NCBI GenBank assembly: GCA_018873245.2
Contig: JAEMBT020000001.1
Coordinates: 4,806,001-4,870,000, forward strand
Length of the DNA stretch: 64,000 bases
Source of the DNA: Archegozetes longisetosus
Taxonomy: Eukaryota; Arthropoda; Arachnida; Sarcoptiformes; Trhypochthoniidae
Direction: 5' to 3'
Both the position numbers and the translations under genes were made by a program. The notes under the pieces were generated by a model. That model was not told the DNA's origin, did no database searches, and saw only the letters and a list, made by a program, of their open reading frames with translations. Numbering within the stretch: the first letter of the stretch is position 1; the number at the start of each line of letters is the position of its first letter. This document shows, one piece after another, positions 47,644 to 59,986 of the stretch.

Positions 47644-49335
47644 TAGTAGTTATTTGAATTATGTGGCATCTTATTTTTTATATTTAAATAATTTCAAAAT
47701 GATATTAGAATTAGCTTAAAATTAAACTTTTATTCTAATAATATCAAAGAACAGCTTTAACCAAAAGCTTACTTCGATTGAATCAGAAAAGAAATTTTAT
47801 CCATAATTTTATAGTGAATACTCGATGTAGAAGATCGATATAAGTCCTTTTAATTTCTTCTGACAATTTAATTTAGTTAATCCTTGATTTAAGGTTTTTC
47901 AAGAAGCGAAAGAGTTTTACTAGAAATGAAAAAATAATTCTACATTCATCTTGAAACTAAACTTAAGTAATCATTAGATCCTAACTTTATAATGTCTAAA
48001 AGGTCAAAAATAATTAGGAATTTAGTGCTAGAAAGTCTAAATTTAGGAATAATAATTGGAAACTTTAAATCTATTTTCCGTATTGACATTATTTAAAACA
48101 ACATCGGCCTTCCTGTCGAAGAAAGCACTGACGAAGAGTGATTTTATCCATTCGTTTTTAGCCCATTATTCATTTGCTTTTATCCCATTTTTATGTTTGT
48201 ACCCCTTATACACAATCTAATGGCTCTTAGTTACTGTCCATACTAATATTTAGATTTTTATCATCATGATGAACAGATTGACACCCATATTGGCGATGTT
48301 CGGGAGAGATGCCGGTCAGTGACCTTCAATGACCTATATATTCGAAACGGTGGGGTTGCAGGGCCATGTCCTACGAACTTTTTTACTCCTCTCACTATAA
48401 GCTTTAAAATGATATATCACATGACCAGTTCTACGGAGGGGGCAAATTCTCTATGGGAAGTGGGTATCCCTCTTTAGTTTCTATACTGTAAAAATTTGAC
48501 TCATTTGTTTTAATTTCAAAACTTTATTCATATTTATCAATTACTAAAGAGCAAATGTTTGACTTACTATTGAGAGATCCCCAAGTTTTAGCACTAGGTT
48601 TAACCTTTATTCCTTTTTGCTGATAGTACAATTCAACTCCCTGAAAAAATTTACGACTTTAATTTATCCAAAACTTTTAGAAAAAATAAATAGAAGTCAT
48701 ATTGTACTGAGTTAATGCTTACATAGCACTTTATTGACTGAAGCTTGAATTATTACTTGTTTAAAGTTAATACTGTATAATTTAATGATATGTTTGTCAG
48801 GAATGTATAGTACGAGATATGGAAAACAAAGGGTAGATAATTAAAAACTTTTCAATTTTATTCAAGTTTTGACTAATTTTTTCGAACTTTTATTCATAAA
48901 TTCATAAATTTCAAGTTAATTTAATATTATTTTATTAGATTTTGTTGCTTTGATTAAATCGTTTAGTATCCACAGGCTATTCTATTAACGATAACTGACA
49001 ATTAATACTCTACTACCATAGCATCAGTCAGTGAGGCTACATTTGAAAAAATTCATCAAATTTAATAGGTTTATTTTATTTTATTGGCACGGAATAGTCA
49101 ATAAATACGTGATAATTACTCAGCATTTTTGTGATAGATCGAAAATATCCTACGATTCACCTTGACTAATCTTATTGATAAGATTAAGTATATAGTTTAA
49201 ATTTCTGATGCTACAAAATAACCTTATACTAGGAAATTGTTTTTTTATAAAATGTCCCATTATTTGAAAAAAAACTCGTAAATTCTTTACAAACTTTATT
49301 TTTGAACTTAATTTTGAGAAAATTATAATTTTAAA
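47644..49335. other. AT-rich intergenic stretch
   Basis: No gene or element ends recognised. A slightly GC-richer patch at about 48,280-48,480 has no coding or repeat structure that I can see. Confidence 0.4.
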
Positions 49336-50708
49336 ATGCACTTTCGTTGCTTAAAATATAAAATTGTTCTGTGCTTTTATATAATATGTTTAATAGTGCT
49401 AATAACTACCATATTTGTAACACTTTGGATTGATGTTTATGTCTTGCATATAAAGAAGTACAAAACTTTTGAGTTTGTGGAAAACTTTCAAGTTTTATTC
49501 TCATTGTTGGACGCATTATGGACTTCACCATTTTTGTTAAAAACGTTTGGGAATCATCTTACTGTGACAAGTGCACAAGTGCACAAGTGAACAGTATCAA
49601 TGTTTCATAATTATTGGTCAAAAGTTCGAGAACTTCAAAGCATTTTTAATAAACAAATTAAACCCACTGTTCAAAAAAATTTTGAAATATATACATGGAT
49701 TCAGTTCTTTCATATTAATCTATTATATGCTGCTTCCCTGGCACCTGTTTTATAATTATATTTATAACGGAGAAAATATTGCTTACATACCGATGATTGT
49801 TTATTCTGCGATGAGTTTGATTGCAAACTTAGGGTTTGGATTTTACATTGTAGTCAAACCTTTTCAACAAACAGCATATGTCTTTCCACTAACTGAAAAA
49901 ATATTCGATGATTTGGATTTGTATTTTTTAAAGATAGAGTTTCCTTTAAAATTGAATGATTTATATGAAATCGAAAAACTCTATTACATAGCATTGATAA
50001 AAATCAGGGAACTCGATAAGTCACAAATGATATTTAACAGTGTTTATTTTATTATTCTGATTACAGGAGTAACAACGCATTCTAACATTTCAATCAAATT
50101 ACTTAAAGCTGATTATGTTACTGAGAAATACGAATTTTTGTATTACATATTATTGGCATTTTTTATTTTGAATTATTTTTACTTTTTCCATAAAATTGCT
50201 TTAGTCAATTGGCAGTCTAAAAGTAAGATATCTCTATTCAAAGAAAAAGTAATAACTAAGCTAAATGAGATTCGAAGGTTTGAAAATCAGAGTAGAACTT
50301 TAACTTCTGACCACGGATTGATGAGGAGAGTCAAATATTGGAATTACTCAACCAGCAGATGGGGCTCAATGCACGCAGAGAATCAATTAGAGTATAGCTC
50401 CGAAGATTTACGGCTACAAATTGAAGCCAAAGTATGTTCAAATGTTATCAGTCATTCCCGTTTACTTGATTGATCAATTTTGAATATAGATTTCAAGCAT
50501 GCTAAATGGTATCATGACAGAACCCGCAAGTTTCACATTTTTCGGAATAGTACCGATTGATTATGAAACGTTTTTCAAGACTACATCTGTTCTTTATTTT
50601 TTGACAATAGCGTTTAGCAATATAGAATTGGAATGGCTAAGTAAAGTGCTTATGCGTAAACAATCAATCATGGTGGTTTCTAGCACTCTTAGTCCTGCTT
50701 CAACCTAG
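49336..50708 (+). pseudogene. Gustatory-receptor-like gene with an 8-mer expansion frameshift
   Basis: The first frame (49336-49590) begins MHFRCLKYKIVLCF with a hydrophobic helix and ends prematurely at LTVTSAQVHK. The second frame (to 50431) continues a multi-pass membrane protein. Between them lie three tandem 8-mers (acaagtgc, acaagtgc, acaagtga; 49567-49590); the reading frames on either side differ by the 16 bases of two extra units. An intron at 50432-50489 (58 bp; GTATGT donor, atatag acceptor, phase 0) joins to a final exon with FTFFGIVPIDYETFFKTTS, the family's conserved C-terminal region before the last helix. Insect/mite gustatory receptors are 7TM ligand-gated channels. As sequenced the gene is broken. 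A polymorphic or assembly-related repeat error is possible. Confidence 0.65.
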
Positions 50709-51627
50709 CATGACATTTATAAGTCTAATGAGAGTTCACTATACTCAACCTAACCCATTTCTAGACTTATGGAAATTTACTGAAATAACTTTACATGTTT
50801 ATGTTAAATTAATCGAAAATATAATCATTTAAGAATAATCAAATTTGATTTTGTTGAATTTTAGCATAATGAAAAACTTATGGAGTGATGAAAAAACAAG
50901 CTTAGGCGTTGATATAATGGAAGCTGAAATGTACTAAAGTTAATTTTGATGTCATGCTATCAATTTTGTGATTATGTTTACAAAAATATTGATGTACTAA
51001 ATGCTGTTAAATTAAGTTCTGTTGATTTGAGTATTAGTTGTGAGAATAATTTTACGGTACTCATTTATAAAATGAAATTTAATAGTGTTATTTTGTAAGA
51101 GAGGTTAGATCACGTAAAGTATTACCAATGATGCACAATTTGGTTAATTTGCCGTATGATACAGCAGATAATAAGCAATAATATTTTAATGATAGAAATT
51201 CTTTTCGAATTTCATAGAAACAAATTGCCATGAGTTAAATCAAAATGTTTCTGCACACACATAAACCAATCAACCTCAAATCACTGCTTTTTGAATATTA
51301 TTTTCTCTATAATCACTCGGACGATCATTACTACATTCGAAGCGGAAATTCGGGCTAACTATTTTTAACGTTAGGCATCCAAATGGAGTCGCAATTTGAG
51401 TTTATGAGCGCCACCACTATTGTTCATATAGTCTGTAGTATTTGTATGAAATAACCACTTCTACTATAGCTCTTATAAATTTCAAGATTATAATTTTCAA
51501 ATTGGGACAAGTCACATTCAATCTGTTGTTTTTTCAAGAGTTGAACTTAGAACTTATTTCATCTAAGGGCTTTGTTTGTCAACTACTAGTAAGTTTACCT
51601 AATTTATAAAATATTCCTTGAATTGTA
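50709..51627. other. AT-rich intergenic stretch
   Basis: No gene supported. Confidence 0.4.
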
Positions 51628-52040
51628 TGATCTTGGGATTTTATTTTGAGACACTGTGTGCAACTTTTCATATAACTTTTATGAGCTGCGAAAAAATATG
51701 TTGAATAATAGAAATTTAATTCTGATTAATTAATAATGCAGTATTTTTGTGATATCAGACAAAATATTGCACTAATAAATATTGCACGACAAAGTATCTC
51801 ACGATAATATTACATATATATAATAATCTTTGTATGCAATATATTGTCGTGCGATATTCTGTAGTACTATATTTTGTAGTGAGATATTTTTTCTGATACT
51901 ACAGAAATATTGCATTATTAATAAATCATTCATTAATAAAGCATTATTAAATTTCTACTATTCAAAATATATTTTTACTGTTCAGACAAGTTATATGAAA
52001 GGTTGCATACAGCGTCTCAAAATAAAATCTCAAGACTGTA
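51628..52040. mobile_element. Palindromic MITE, about 413 bp
   Basis: Inverted arms of about 190 bp: 'gggattttattttgagac', 'cttttcatataactt' and 'tagaaatttaat' on the left have complements in reverse order on the right up to 'gtctcaaaataaaatct'. The middle is extremely A/T-rich and also self-complementary ('tattgcacgacaaagtatct' with 'gtcgtgcgatattctg'). There is no coding capacity. A 73-residue frame here is a by-product. Confidence 0.75.
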
Positions 52041-53132
52041 CTTTTTATTGATCTTTTAATTAACATAGATCAATTGATAAATTTCATATACTCTATTTTG
52101 ATTGCGTGCATTAGACTATAATTTATTATACAACTAATTTATAATAATAGCTATCGTATCATTTTAAATCATATCATTTTAACCAGACGTTTGATTTTCT
52201 GGAAAGTTGAAAGCTGAAAATACTCGGAAATCGGAGGAAATTTCAGTCGGAATCAAAATTCTTTCGGCAACTAAATCTTATCAGTTTTAAGTTATAATTT
52301 TTTAGAAAATAGAATTTTTAAGCAAAAAAATCGGGAAGATATAATCTCTTGGATATAAATTTGATCAAAATATAGAATGATTCAATCTTTTTTAAAGACT
52401 GGACGTTTTGCATAAACATTTCATACAATCAAATAATTTAAAATGATCCAAATTTGAATTCAGACCGTAATCAATGAAAATTTTAGTCTTCGATAAATTT
52501 ATTAGCCAAAGCTTAAAATAATTTAACTTTAAAATGCAATAAAAAATTTGTTCTAGTCAAAGTTTCTAGAATCAGATGCTTTTCGGGACAAATAATAATG
52601 TTTGGGAAAACCAGTTGCAAATCTCAAAATAAATAATTTTAGAAGAATCGAGAGTTATAAATTTAGTCTATGAAATACTCAGTTTGTGAAACATATTTTA
52701 CCTCTAATCTTCTCAATTCCAGACTTAAGAATCGAGAATTTCCAAAAAATCTAAGGTCTGTTAATAACTTTTGACTTTTTTATTACTCTAAATTATCTTC
52801 TATAGATAGATAATTGCACCAGAAACTAAAAATAATTTATGAAAGCTTAAGATAGAATAAAATTATTGGAATATAAAACTTATAATAGAAGATTACTTCT
52901 GTTATATTCAGGTAATTTACTGAACTAATGACTGATTATATGTTGTATGAAAATACTTTTTATACTATGAAGAGCCGAAAATTTCACAATTTTTCAAACG
53001 GATTCATTACAAGAATAGTGACATAAATTTGATCTAAATAAACAAAAATAGAATGCATTCAATACAAAAATCAAAACCAATTTAAATTTTCTTATCAACA
53101 TTGAGTGAGAGAAAGTAAAAAGATAGAGTTTA
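52041..53132. other. AT-rich intergenic stretch
   Basis: Nothing recognised. It lies 3' of the minus-strand receptor gene and may hold its 3' untranslated region. Confidence 0.4.
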
Positions 53133-54360
53133 TTAATCTCTGGTTTGTATGAGAATAATAGCATAATTAGCGACATAACCACAAATCATGAGAACAGTTA
53201 CGCTTTTCAGATCAAATAAAGTCGAAGCACAGAACCTGATCCTTTTCCTCGTACCAATCACAACTTTGGCCAGCTTGTATTCCTCCAGTACTAAACTTTG
53301 ATCTGTGATTCTCGTTTCTGTTGCTTTAGTCAACGATTCCATAGAGTTTATGATGTTTTGAGATGAATAACAAATGAGTATTATATCCATTGACTCGCAT
53401 ACTATGTATGATATCATAGCTAATATTTGATAATTATTCTGGTAGTTTGTGGTGAAATAATCTGACAAAATACAGAGTCCAGCAGACATCAAAATGCCAT
53501 TTATCATAACTTTCATGACAATCGCATAAGAAAGCAATGAATTAATCCTGTCAATTTTTTCTCTCAGAAAAAATAGTGATTTACCTAAAAATTTATGAAT
53601 ATAAAAACTCTGAAAATGAAAATTACAATTTTTACACTTATTTAGAATTTAAAAAGTTTAATGAAATTTAATAATACTTACAAATATTACCAAACCTTCC
53701 TTTATTATTGACGCAAACGATAAGTTCATTTAATTGCTGAACAATCAAATCAGAGCTGAACATCATTATCACGACTATTGATGTCTGAGTCATAGAACAG
53801 AATATTCCTCCAATCATATGAAAGGCAAATTTGAAATTTGTATCATTTATATCTTGTATAATAGAGTTCAAATCATTGAATGAAAATGTAATCGCAATGA
53901 CCCCGAAAAATGAATACCATATGACATATAAATAAACTTTAACTTTACTGATCAAAGCAATCGGTACCTCAAAAACTTGTAACGAATGAATGGTAGATAT
54001 TATTTTGGGTCCATTCAGATAAATGGTTATCTTATAAACGCAGTACTCTACCATAAAGGCTGAACTTCCCAAACGAAATAGAAGAGTCAAAACACCTTTT
54101 TTCGAAGTCGCGTTATATAACTTGAAGCTCGAGTTCTCATCGCCAATACTACACAAGATTTTCAAGACTAGAACTGAAATTATTATCTCGTAGACAATAA
54201 GTGATACTTTTTTGATAACATAGACTCTTTTCGAGCTTTTAGAACACGAACCCTGATATGTAAGACCACAAAATTTTTGAAAACTCAAAACTCGATCAAA
54301 CCAAATATCATTCATATTTATCTGGTTTTCTATCTGATTATTTTCAGCAGGGCCAATCAT
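53133..54360 (-). CDS. Gustatory receptor, two exons
   Basis: Exon 1 54360-53682, intron 53681-53585 (97 bp; donor GTAAGT, acceptor TTTTTAG, phase 1), exon 2 53584-53133; 376 residues from MIGPAENN. Multi-pass hydrophobic protein, about seven helices. The C-terminal part has FCASTLFDLKSVTVLMICG and ends NYAIILIQTRD, corresponding to the gustatory-receptor signature around TYhhhhhQF. Length and few short introns match arthropod Gr genes. An alternative donor 9 bases upstream (GTAATA) would change three residues. A related exon lies at 55960-56460. Ligand unknown. Confidence 0.8.
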
Positions 54361-54402
54361 TATCAATAAGTGTTGTAAGTTCTGAACTTGAAATCTGAAC
54401 AA

Positions 54403-55959
54403 GTATGGTTTGAGAACTTTGACTTACTTCTCAACCCTAAGTATATTTTGTGCATAATCATATTCTTTTATTCATATTTTCAAAGCTGCTTCTGTCGATG
54501 CTTTACTCGTAATAACCTTATTGATAATTTTTTGATAGTTTAATTGCGTGCATAGGAGTGCGTGCATTGAGTTTTACTTCATCACACAATTCAAAATTAT
54601 TCTATAGTATAATAACTATTATTCTTGATATCAAAATGAAAATATTTCAGAATTTCTCAAACTCACATAAAATATAATTCATTAATTTCATTAAACTTAT
54701 TGCCACATAAAAAGATGCTCAGCAATTATAAGAGTAATTAATGAACGTTTTTAAACTAAAATTATTGTGATCTAAGGCTTATAATAAAAGAATTATAGTT
54801 TGTGACACCAGTCAAAATATCTTTCAAAACAATAGTTTTAAATTGAGAAATCAAATGAAAGATTAGGATTAAAACTTAAATTATTTTTCAACCATAGTGT
54901 TGCTACAAGAGCTAAGCTTCACAAATTGTATAGTTTTTAAAATTTTCCAATAAGCTAATATACGATTAAAATTGAAATAAATCGCATACTTGAAAAAGAA
55001 TAAATTCAAAGGAAGACACGAGGTCAAAGGTGGATCAGAGATCATTCAATAATTCATATAAAATAATTTTTGGAACATATTAATATGAAATCATATTTTT
55101 TTATCAAAATAAATTGAACTAAAATTTGATCATTTGATCTATTATTTATAAAAGTATTAGAATCCATTTTGAATATCAAGTAATAGATAAAACGAAGCTA
55201 AATTAATAGCTTTGCTTATTTGAGTAAGATTGAATTCATAGTTAAAGACTTAATAATTCAATAGAATATAAGATTCTTCAGGCTTTAGCCTACTTCACTC
55301 ATTCAGTTGTGAATCGAATTTGATAAACACAATGTATTTGATAGGAAATCATCCTTTTAATTACTTTTTTATATTAAATTGAAGGTGAGAAGAAATAGTT
55401 ATGTAAATAGTTATAGATATGTGTTAAGTAATTAAACTCAGAAACACAAGAATGAGGTGTGAGGATTTTTTATTAGTAAGGAAAAACTGGTCTAAAGTTA
55501 GCATAAAGTTTTATATTTTCCAAACTCTTCGTTTCTAATAATTTTAATTACCTTATCACGACTTATTTCACCATTTAATTCATTTAAATAATGCTCATTA
55601 AAAGATTCACTCATTTTATAATTTTAAAATATTTTATTAGAACTTTAAGTGAAATGAAATTAATATGATATTAAGTGAAGTGTTTACTTCAATGTTATGT
55701 TATACTTCAAATTAAGCGCATACCTGCAGTTAATACGGTTTTCCTCTGGGGATTTAAGTATCTCAGGAATGCTAACCATTAATCTCTACGCAAACAACAC
55801 TATGATTAAATTGAAATTTTTTTTTCGAAAACTTCACATTTGATCATGTGCTGGAAATTTTATAGATTATTATTCAGGATATAATACATCAATTTATGAA
55901 AAAATCCAAAAAACCATATAACTGCCCACAACTCATTGCTGGATTTTAGAGTTCAATTA
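54403..55959. other. AT-rich intergenic stretch
   Basis: No gene seen. A first exon for the adjacent pseudogene is not present here or upstream of it. Confidence 0.4.
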
Positions 55960-56460
55960 CTGATTTGTATTTTAATAACAGTATAAATGGCCACATGACC
56001 TAAAGTAATGAAAATAGACTTTTCATATCAAATAAAGTCAAAGCACTAAACATGATCCTTTTGCTCAAACCAATCACCACTTTGGCGAGTTTGCATTCTT
56101 CCTTAGCAAAACTTTGATCTTTTAATCTCTGTTTCGTTGCTTTGATCAAAGATTGCATAGATTTATGATGTTCTGAGATGAATAACAAATGAGTATAATG
56201 TCTATTGCCTCGAATATTTTTTACGGTATCACAACTAATACTTGATAATTATTCTGATAGTTTATGATGAAATGATCTGACATCATGCAGAGTCCAGCAG
56301 ATATAAAAGTACTACTTTTAATTCTTATGAAAATCGCATAAGAGAGTAATGAATTAATATTGTCGAGTTTTTCTCTCACAAAATATAGTAATTTACCTAA
56401 AAATTCATAAGTAATACTCCCATTAGAGAAGTTTTTTATTCCTAATAATTTATTAAACAT
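55935..56460 (-). pseudogene. Gustatory receptor pseudogene, C-terminal exon only
   Basis: It closely resembles exon 2 of the gene at 53133-54360: LREKIDRINSLLSYAI there, VREKLDNINSLLSYAI here; the conserved NYQNNYQ; KLAKVVIGLSKRIMF; ALTLFDMKS. The frame breaks near 56,221 (after NYQVLVVIP) and again near 56,000 (after SLFSLL). The last helix (GHVAIYTVIK) is in another frame. No upstream exon with the N-terminal helices is found. Confidence 0.8.
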
Positions 56461-56768
56461 TTATGCGGCTTTATTTTTAGAAGTTATTGTTTCGCAAATG
56501 GTTTCTCAATTCAAAAGCCTTATGAACATGGTATGAACAGCTATTTTAAGGATGAAAATCAATTGACTAAACAATGACTTAAAATTTTATTAATAAGTAT
56601 TTAGTTTACATTCAATATGATTCAACTTTTGGTTTACTTATTTGGTAGGATTTCGGATTTGCAGGTAGCGGAATCCCTGTCTTAAAAATCCTTGAATGCG
56701 CGCATAAAAGTCCCGAAGACTTTCAATAACTTTTAGGTTATAACAAAATGTCACAATTTCACGTTGTA

Positions 56769-56991
56769 TTGATAGCTCAAGAAGCGCTCGCCCAAGAAGT
56801 TGTTTCAACAAAAGATATCATAAGAAGGCTGGTGTACATCCTCAGATGAGTAGCTTGAGTATAATATCGATTAAGACCATGGATCAGTTGATAGTGATAC
56901 TCAAGCCACTCATCTGAGGATGTACACTAGTCTTCTTTTGATATCTTTTGTAGAAACAACTTCTTGGGCGAGCGCTCCTTGAACTATCATT
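56769..56991. mobile_element. Small palindromic element, 223 bp
   Basis: Arms of about 93 bp (tgatagctcaagaagcgctc at the left, its complement at the right) around a ~33-bp spacer. The interior of each arm contains 'acatcctcagatgag'. No coding capacity. Target duplication not evident. Confidence 0.8.
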
Positions 56992-57179
56992 ACACATGAT
57001 TTCGCGTCACTAACTTTATTAAGTCCTGTAATTAGTAGAGTACACGGTTAACACTACAATACATTATTATACACTACACACTATCACAGATAGTTTTTAC
57101 ATTAAAATACCGGTTTTTAGGGATAAAGATGGCAAATAGGAATTCTTTAAGCAACTGCCTGCAAAACCGGAATCCTACC

Positions 57180-58760
57180 ACTCATTCTATTCAGAGAACG
57201 AAGGAGTTCTTAAATATTTGTTCGATATTCTTCGAGGTATTGAAGGAATAACTGTCTATTACTATATGTCAGCTCTTTTGGCGACAAATCCCTCCTTTCG
57301 AATCGTTAACATCTTTAACACAAGTAAAACATCTTACTTTCAATGGTATGCAATTATAACTACTTTAGAAGGGTATCAGGACACTTGTTCGTCGCCGTTT
57401 GTTCGTAAGACATTTGTTCGTCGGACATTTGTTCGTCTGAGACTCTTATTCGTCGAACACTTGTTCGTCGGACATTTGTTCGTCTAAGACATTTGTTCGT
57501 CTAAGACATTTGTTCGTCTAAGACACTTGTTCGTCTAAGACACTTGTTCGTCTAAGACGTTTATTCATCTAAAACACTTGTTCGTCTAAGACATTTGTTT
57601 GTCTAAGACACTTTCAGGATGCTTGTTCATATGAAAATATATTTATCCTTGATACAACACAAATGAAGTAAATTTTCTTTGCATCGATCCTTGCCGCTTG
57701 TGGGACATGGTTGTGATCATCAGAGTGATGAATCACCCTTTCGCCGTCCGTATGCGCGCCCTTTACAATTCTCAATATATTTGATACATTTCCAGTAGGT
57801 CTTACCTGATTTAGTATAATCCTTGTTGAAAATGTATCCATCGTGAACAAGTCGATCCTTACCTTTGGTACTCTTCACAAATTTCAGTGGCATTTTGAGA
57901 TCTCGATGGATTAAGTCTTGATGATCTAGAAATAGAAAAAAGTAGATGGAAATGAATATAATACTTACAATCTTGATGAAAGACGACGTCCTCAGTTGTC
58001 TTCTGTTTTGCTGTTTAGAAGTGAAGTAGTAGAATTATAGAAATATTGGGAGTAAATATCTTATTAGGTCGAATGGTCGGTAGATCGAATGGTTGAATGG
58101 ACCAACAAATGTATTGGACGAACAGATGTATTGGACGAAAAAATGTCTTAGACGAACAAGTGTCTTAGACGAACAAATGTCTTAGACGAACAAATGTCTT
58201 AGACGAACAAATGTCCGACGAACAAGTATTCGACGAATAAGTGTCCCAGACGAACAAATGTAGACGAACAAGTGTCTGACGAATAAGTGTCGGACGATTA
58301 AGTGTCATGGAACCCTTTAGAAGTTATTAAAACCATAAATAGTACTGAAAATAAGTCTATTCATACATCCAAGTATTTACGTTTTGTTATATTTGCAATA
58401 TCTATAACTGGTTTAATTGTTATTATGAGTTACTGGATATTTTAGTATATGGTATAATCGGATCAATTATTTGCTGGTTTTGGTATCATTATAACTCTGC
58501 CGTTATAATATATTTTACAACCTTTACTTTCTACATAGTATGCAATTTCTGTAGAATTATATTCAAATTATTTAATCAAAAGATAGTGAAGTTTTCAAAC
58601 TTCATAATCAATTGAGCACTAACTATTGATAATATGATTGAAGAGCACAATAATATTTGTCAGTCTATTAACCGATACGGTAAATTCTGGTCGGAATTCT
58701 ATTTTGCACTAAATTATAATCTAACTCTTTAAGATTTTGTGTTTTTACATTTAATACTAT
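57180..58760 (+). pseudogene. Gustatory receptor pseudogene interrupted by an FB-like element
   Basis: Before the element the frame reads YLFDILRGIEGITVYYYMSA and SYFQWYAIITTLE. After it, with one target-duplication copy removed, it continues in the same frame VIKTINSTENKS and LRFVIFAISITGLIVIMSYW. Then a TAG and further stops occur. Downstream, EEHNNICQSINRYGKFWSEFYF resembles the intracellular loop of gustatory receptors. No intact start or C-terminus was found. The gene was decaying independently of the insertion. Confidence 0.65.
57372..58314. mobile_element. FB (foldback)-like element with minisatellite arms, 943 bp
   Basis: Ends GGTATCAGGACACTTGTTCG and, complemented, GGTTCCATGACACTTAATCG. 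Exact 9-bp target duplication ctttagaag at 57363-57371 and 58315-58323. Each arm is built of tandem units of about 18 bp (acatttgttcgtctaag), roughly a dozen at left (57,380-57,615) and, inverted, at right (58,100-58,312). This combination is the hallmark of Drosophila FB elements. The middle (about 57,620-58,080) has no transposase. Confidence 0.9.
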
Positions 58761-59539
58761 TTGAAAATATAGAGTCTGTTGCATATATAACTTGATTACT
58801 GGTTTTATTGATAACACTACTTGTACTTTTCTAACTTAGTTTAATGACACTTCAGCTTATAAAAGATCGATCAAATCTCATAAGCTTTTACATAAACTTT
58901 ATATCAAAATGGATTAGTCATTGAATGCAGAGAGAAAAATTAAAACATTATTTCGAAAAAGAGTAATTTTTATTTAGATATGAGCACATTTTCTTATAAA
59001 TGGATGCTATTGAAAGAGAAACAAAAAGGCCCTTATTGGTATTATTTGTAGTAATCAGCTTGTGATGATCCTATCAATTGCATTCAAAATGTGACTAAAA
59101 TTAAGTTCCAATATATTTTCTTGTAGTATATGAATTATTTTTAAACCTGTATCGATTTCACAAAATTTTCTATATTTTTGTAGATGCATTCTTATAGCTC
59201 ATGAATTTTCAATTTTTTGAAAATCAAATTATGTGTCGCCGAAATTCTCTCTTAATTAAAGATAGAATTGATGCATATCTTCTCTGCTACAATTTGGTTA
59301 TTAGCTAGAAATTTTAAAACTCCGTCAAATGCTAACTTTTAATGTTCTTCAACGAAGTTAATAATGTTTGTGTTACATAAGAAAACGAATTTAATTCTAA
59401 CGTGCAAATACATATATCCTAAAATCGATGGCCCAAAGAGATTATAAAATATTGTGTGACACATTTGATTAACACTACTTTGAATCAAAATTTAATTATG
59501 TTTTAATTGACATAAACTTTTGAATAATACATCAAATTT
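58761..59539. other. AT-rich intergenic stretch
   Basis: No gene seen. Confidence 0.4.
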
Positions 59540-59728
59540 TATGTTAATAATGTAAATGTCCCCCATTGGTGGCCGCAACGTCCCTAATCCGGTCGGGCAT
59601 ATTTTGTGGCAAAACACTCGCTCTTCATTAGAGTAGGGTTCCATTTTGTCAACAACTAACCCTCGAACTTTAATCATCATTAACATTGACAACGTTATGT
59701 AAAAAATTGTTTTTGACATTTTATGCAA
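59540..59728 (-). pseudogene. Tc1-like transposase C-terminal relic overlapping a small ORF
   Basis: One frame encodes MPDRIRDVAATNGGHLHY followed by a stop, the typical C-terminus of Tc1-like transposases (consensus SMPRR...A...NGGHTKY). Another frame of the same strand is a 75-residue ORF starting MSKTIFYITLSMLM, which looks like a signal peptide, and running through the relic out of frame. I favour a transposon remnant. A small secreted protein that captured it cannot be excluded. Confidence 0.5.
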
Positions 59729-59986
59729 AAATTCAACTTTTTATCTTTAATTTCATACTAATTTCAATTAATAATTATAAATAAAACATAATTTAACTTA
59801 ATTCCAAGGTAGTGCTAAACTAATGTGCCACGTAATATTAAATCTTGGAGAAATACTAATTTAAAACTTTATTTGAATATAAAAATTGTTTTCCCAATTT
59901 TAAAAATGACATTTAAATAAAATCGACAAATATAAAATATTTGTTAATCTGTAGAAATTTTGAATTTTGATAAATGAAATACTAAA

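Noticed and set aside
57372-58314. CRISPR-like array of ~18-bp repeats
   Set aside because: The repeats are directly adjacent without unique spacers, occur inverted at the other side, and are bounded by TIRs and 9-bp duplications: an FB-type transposon.
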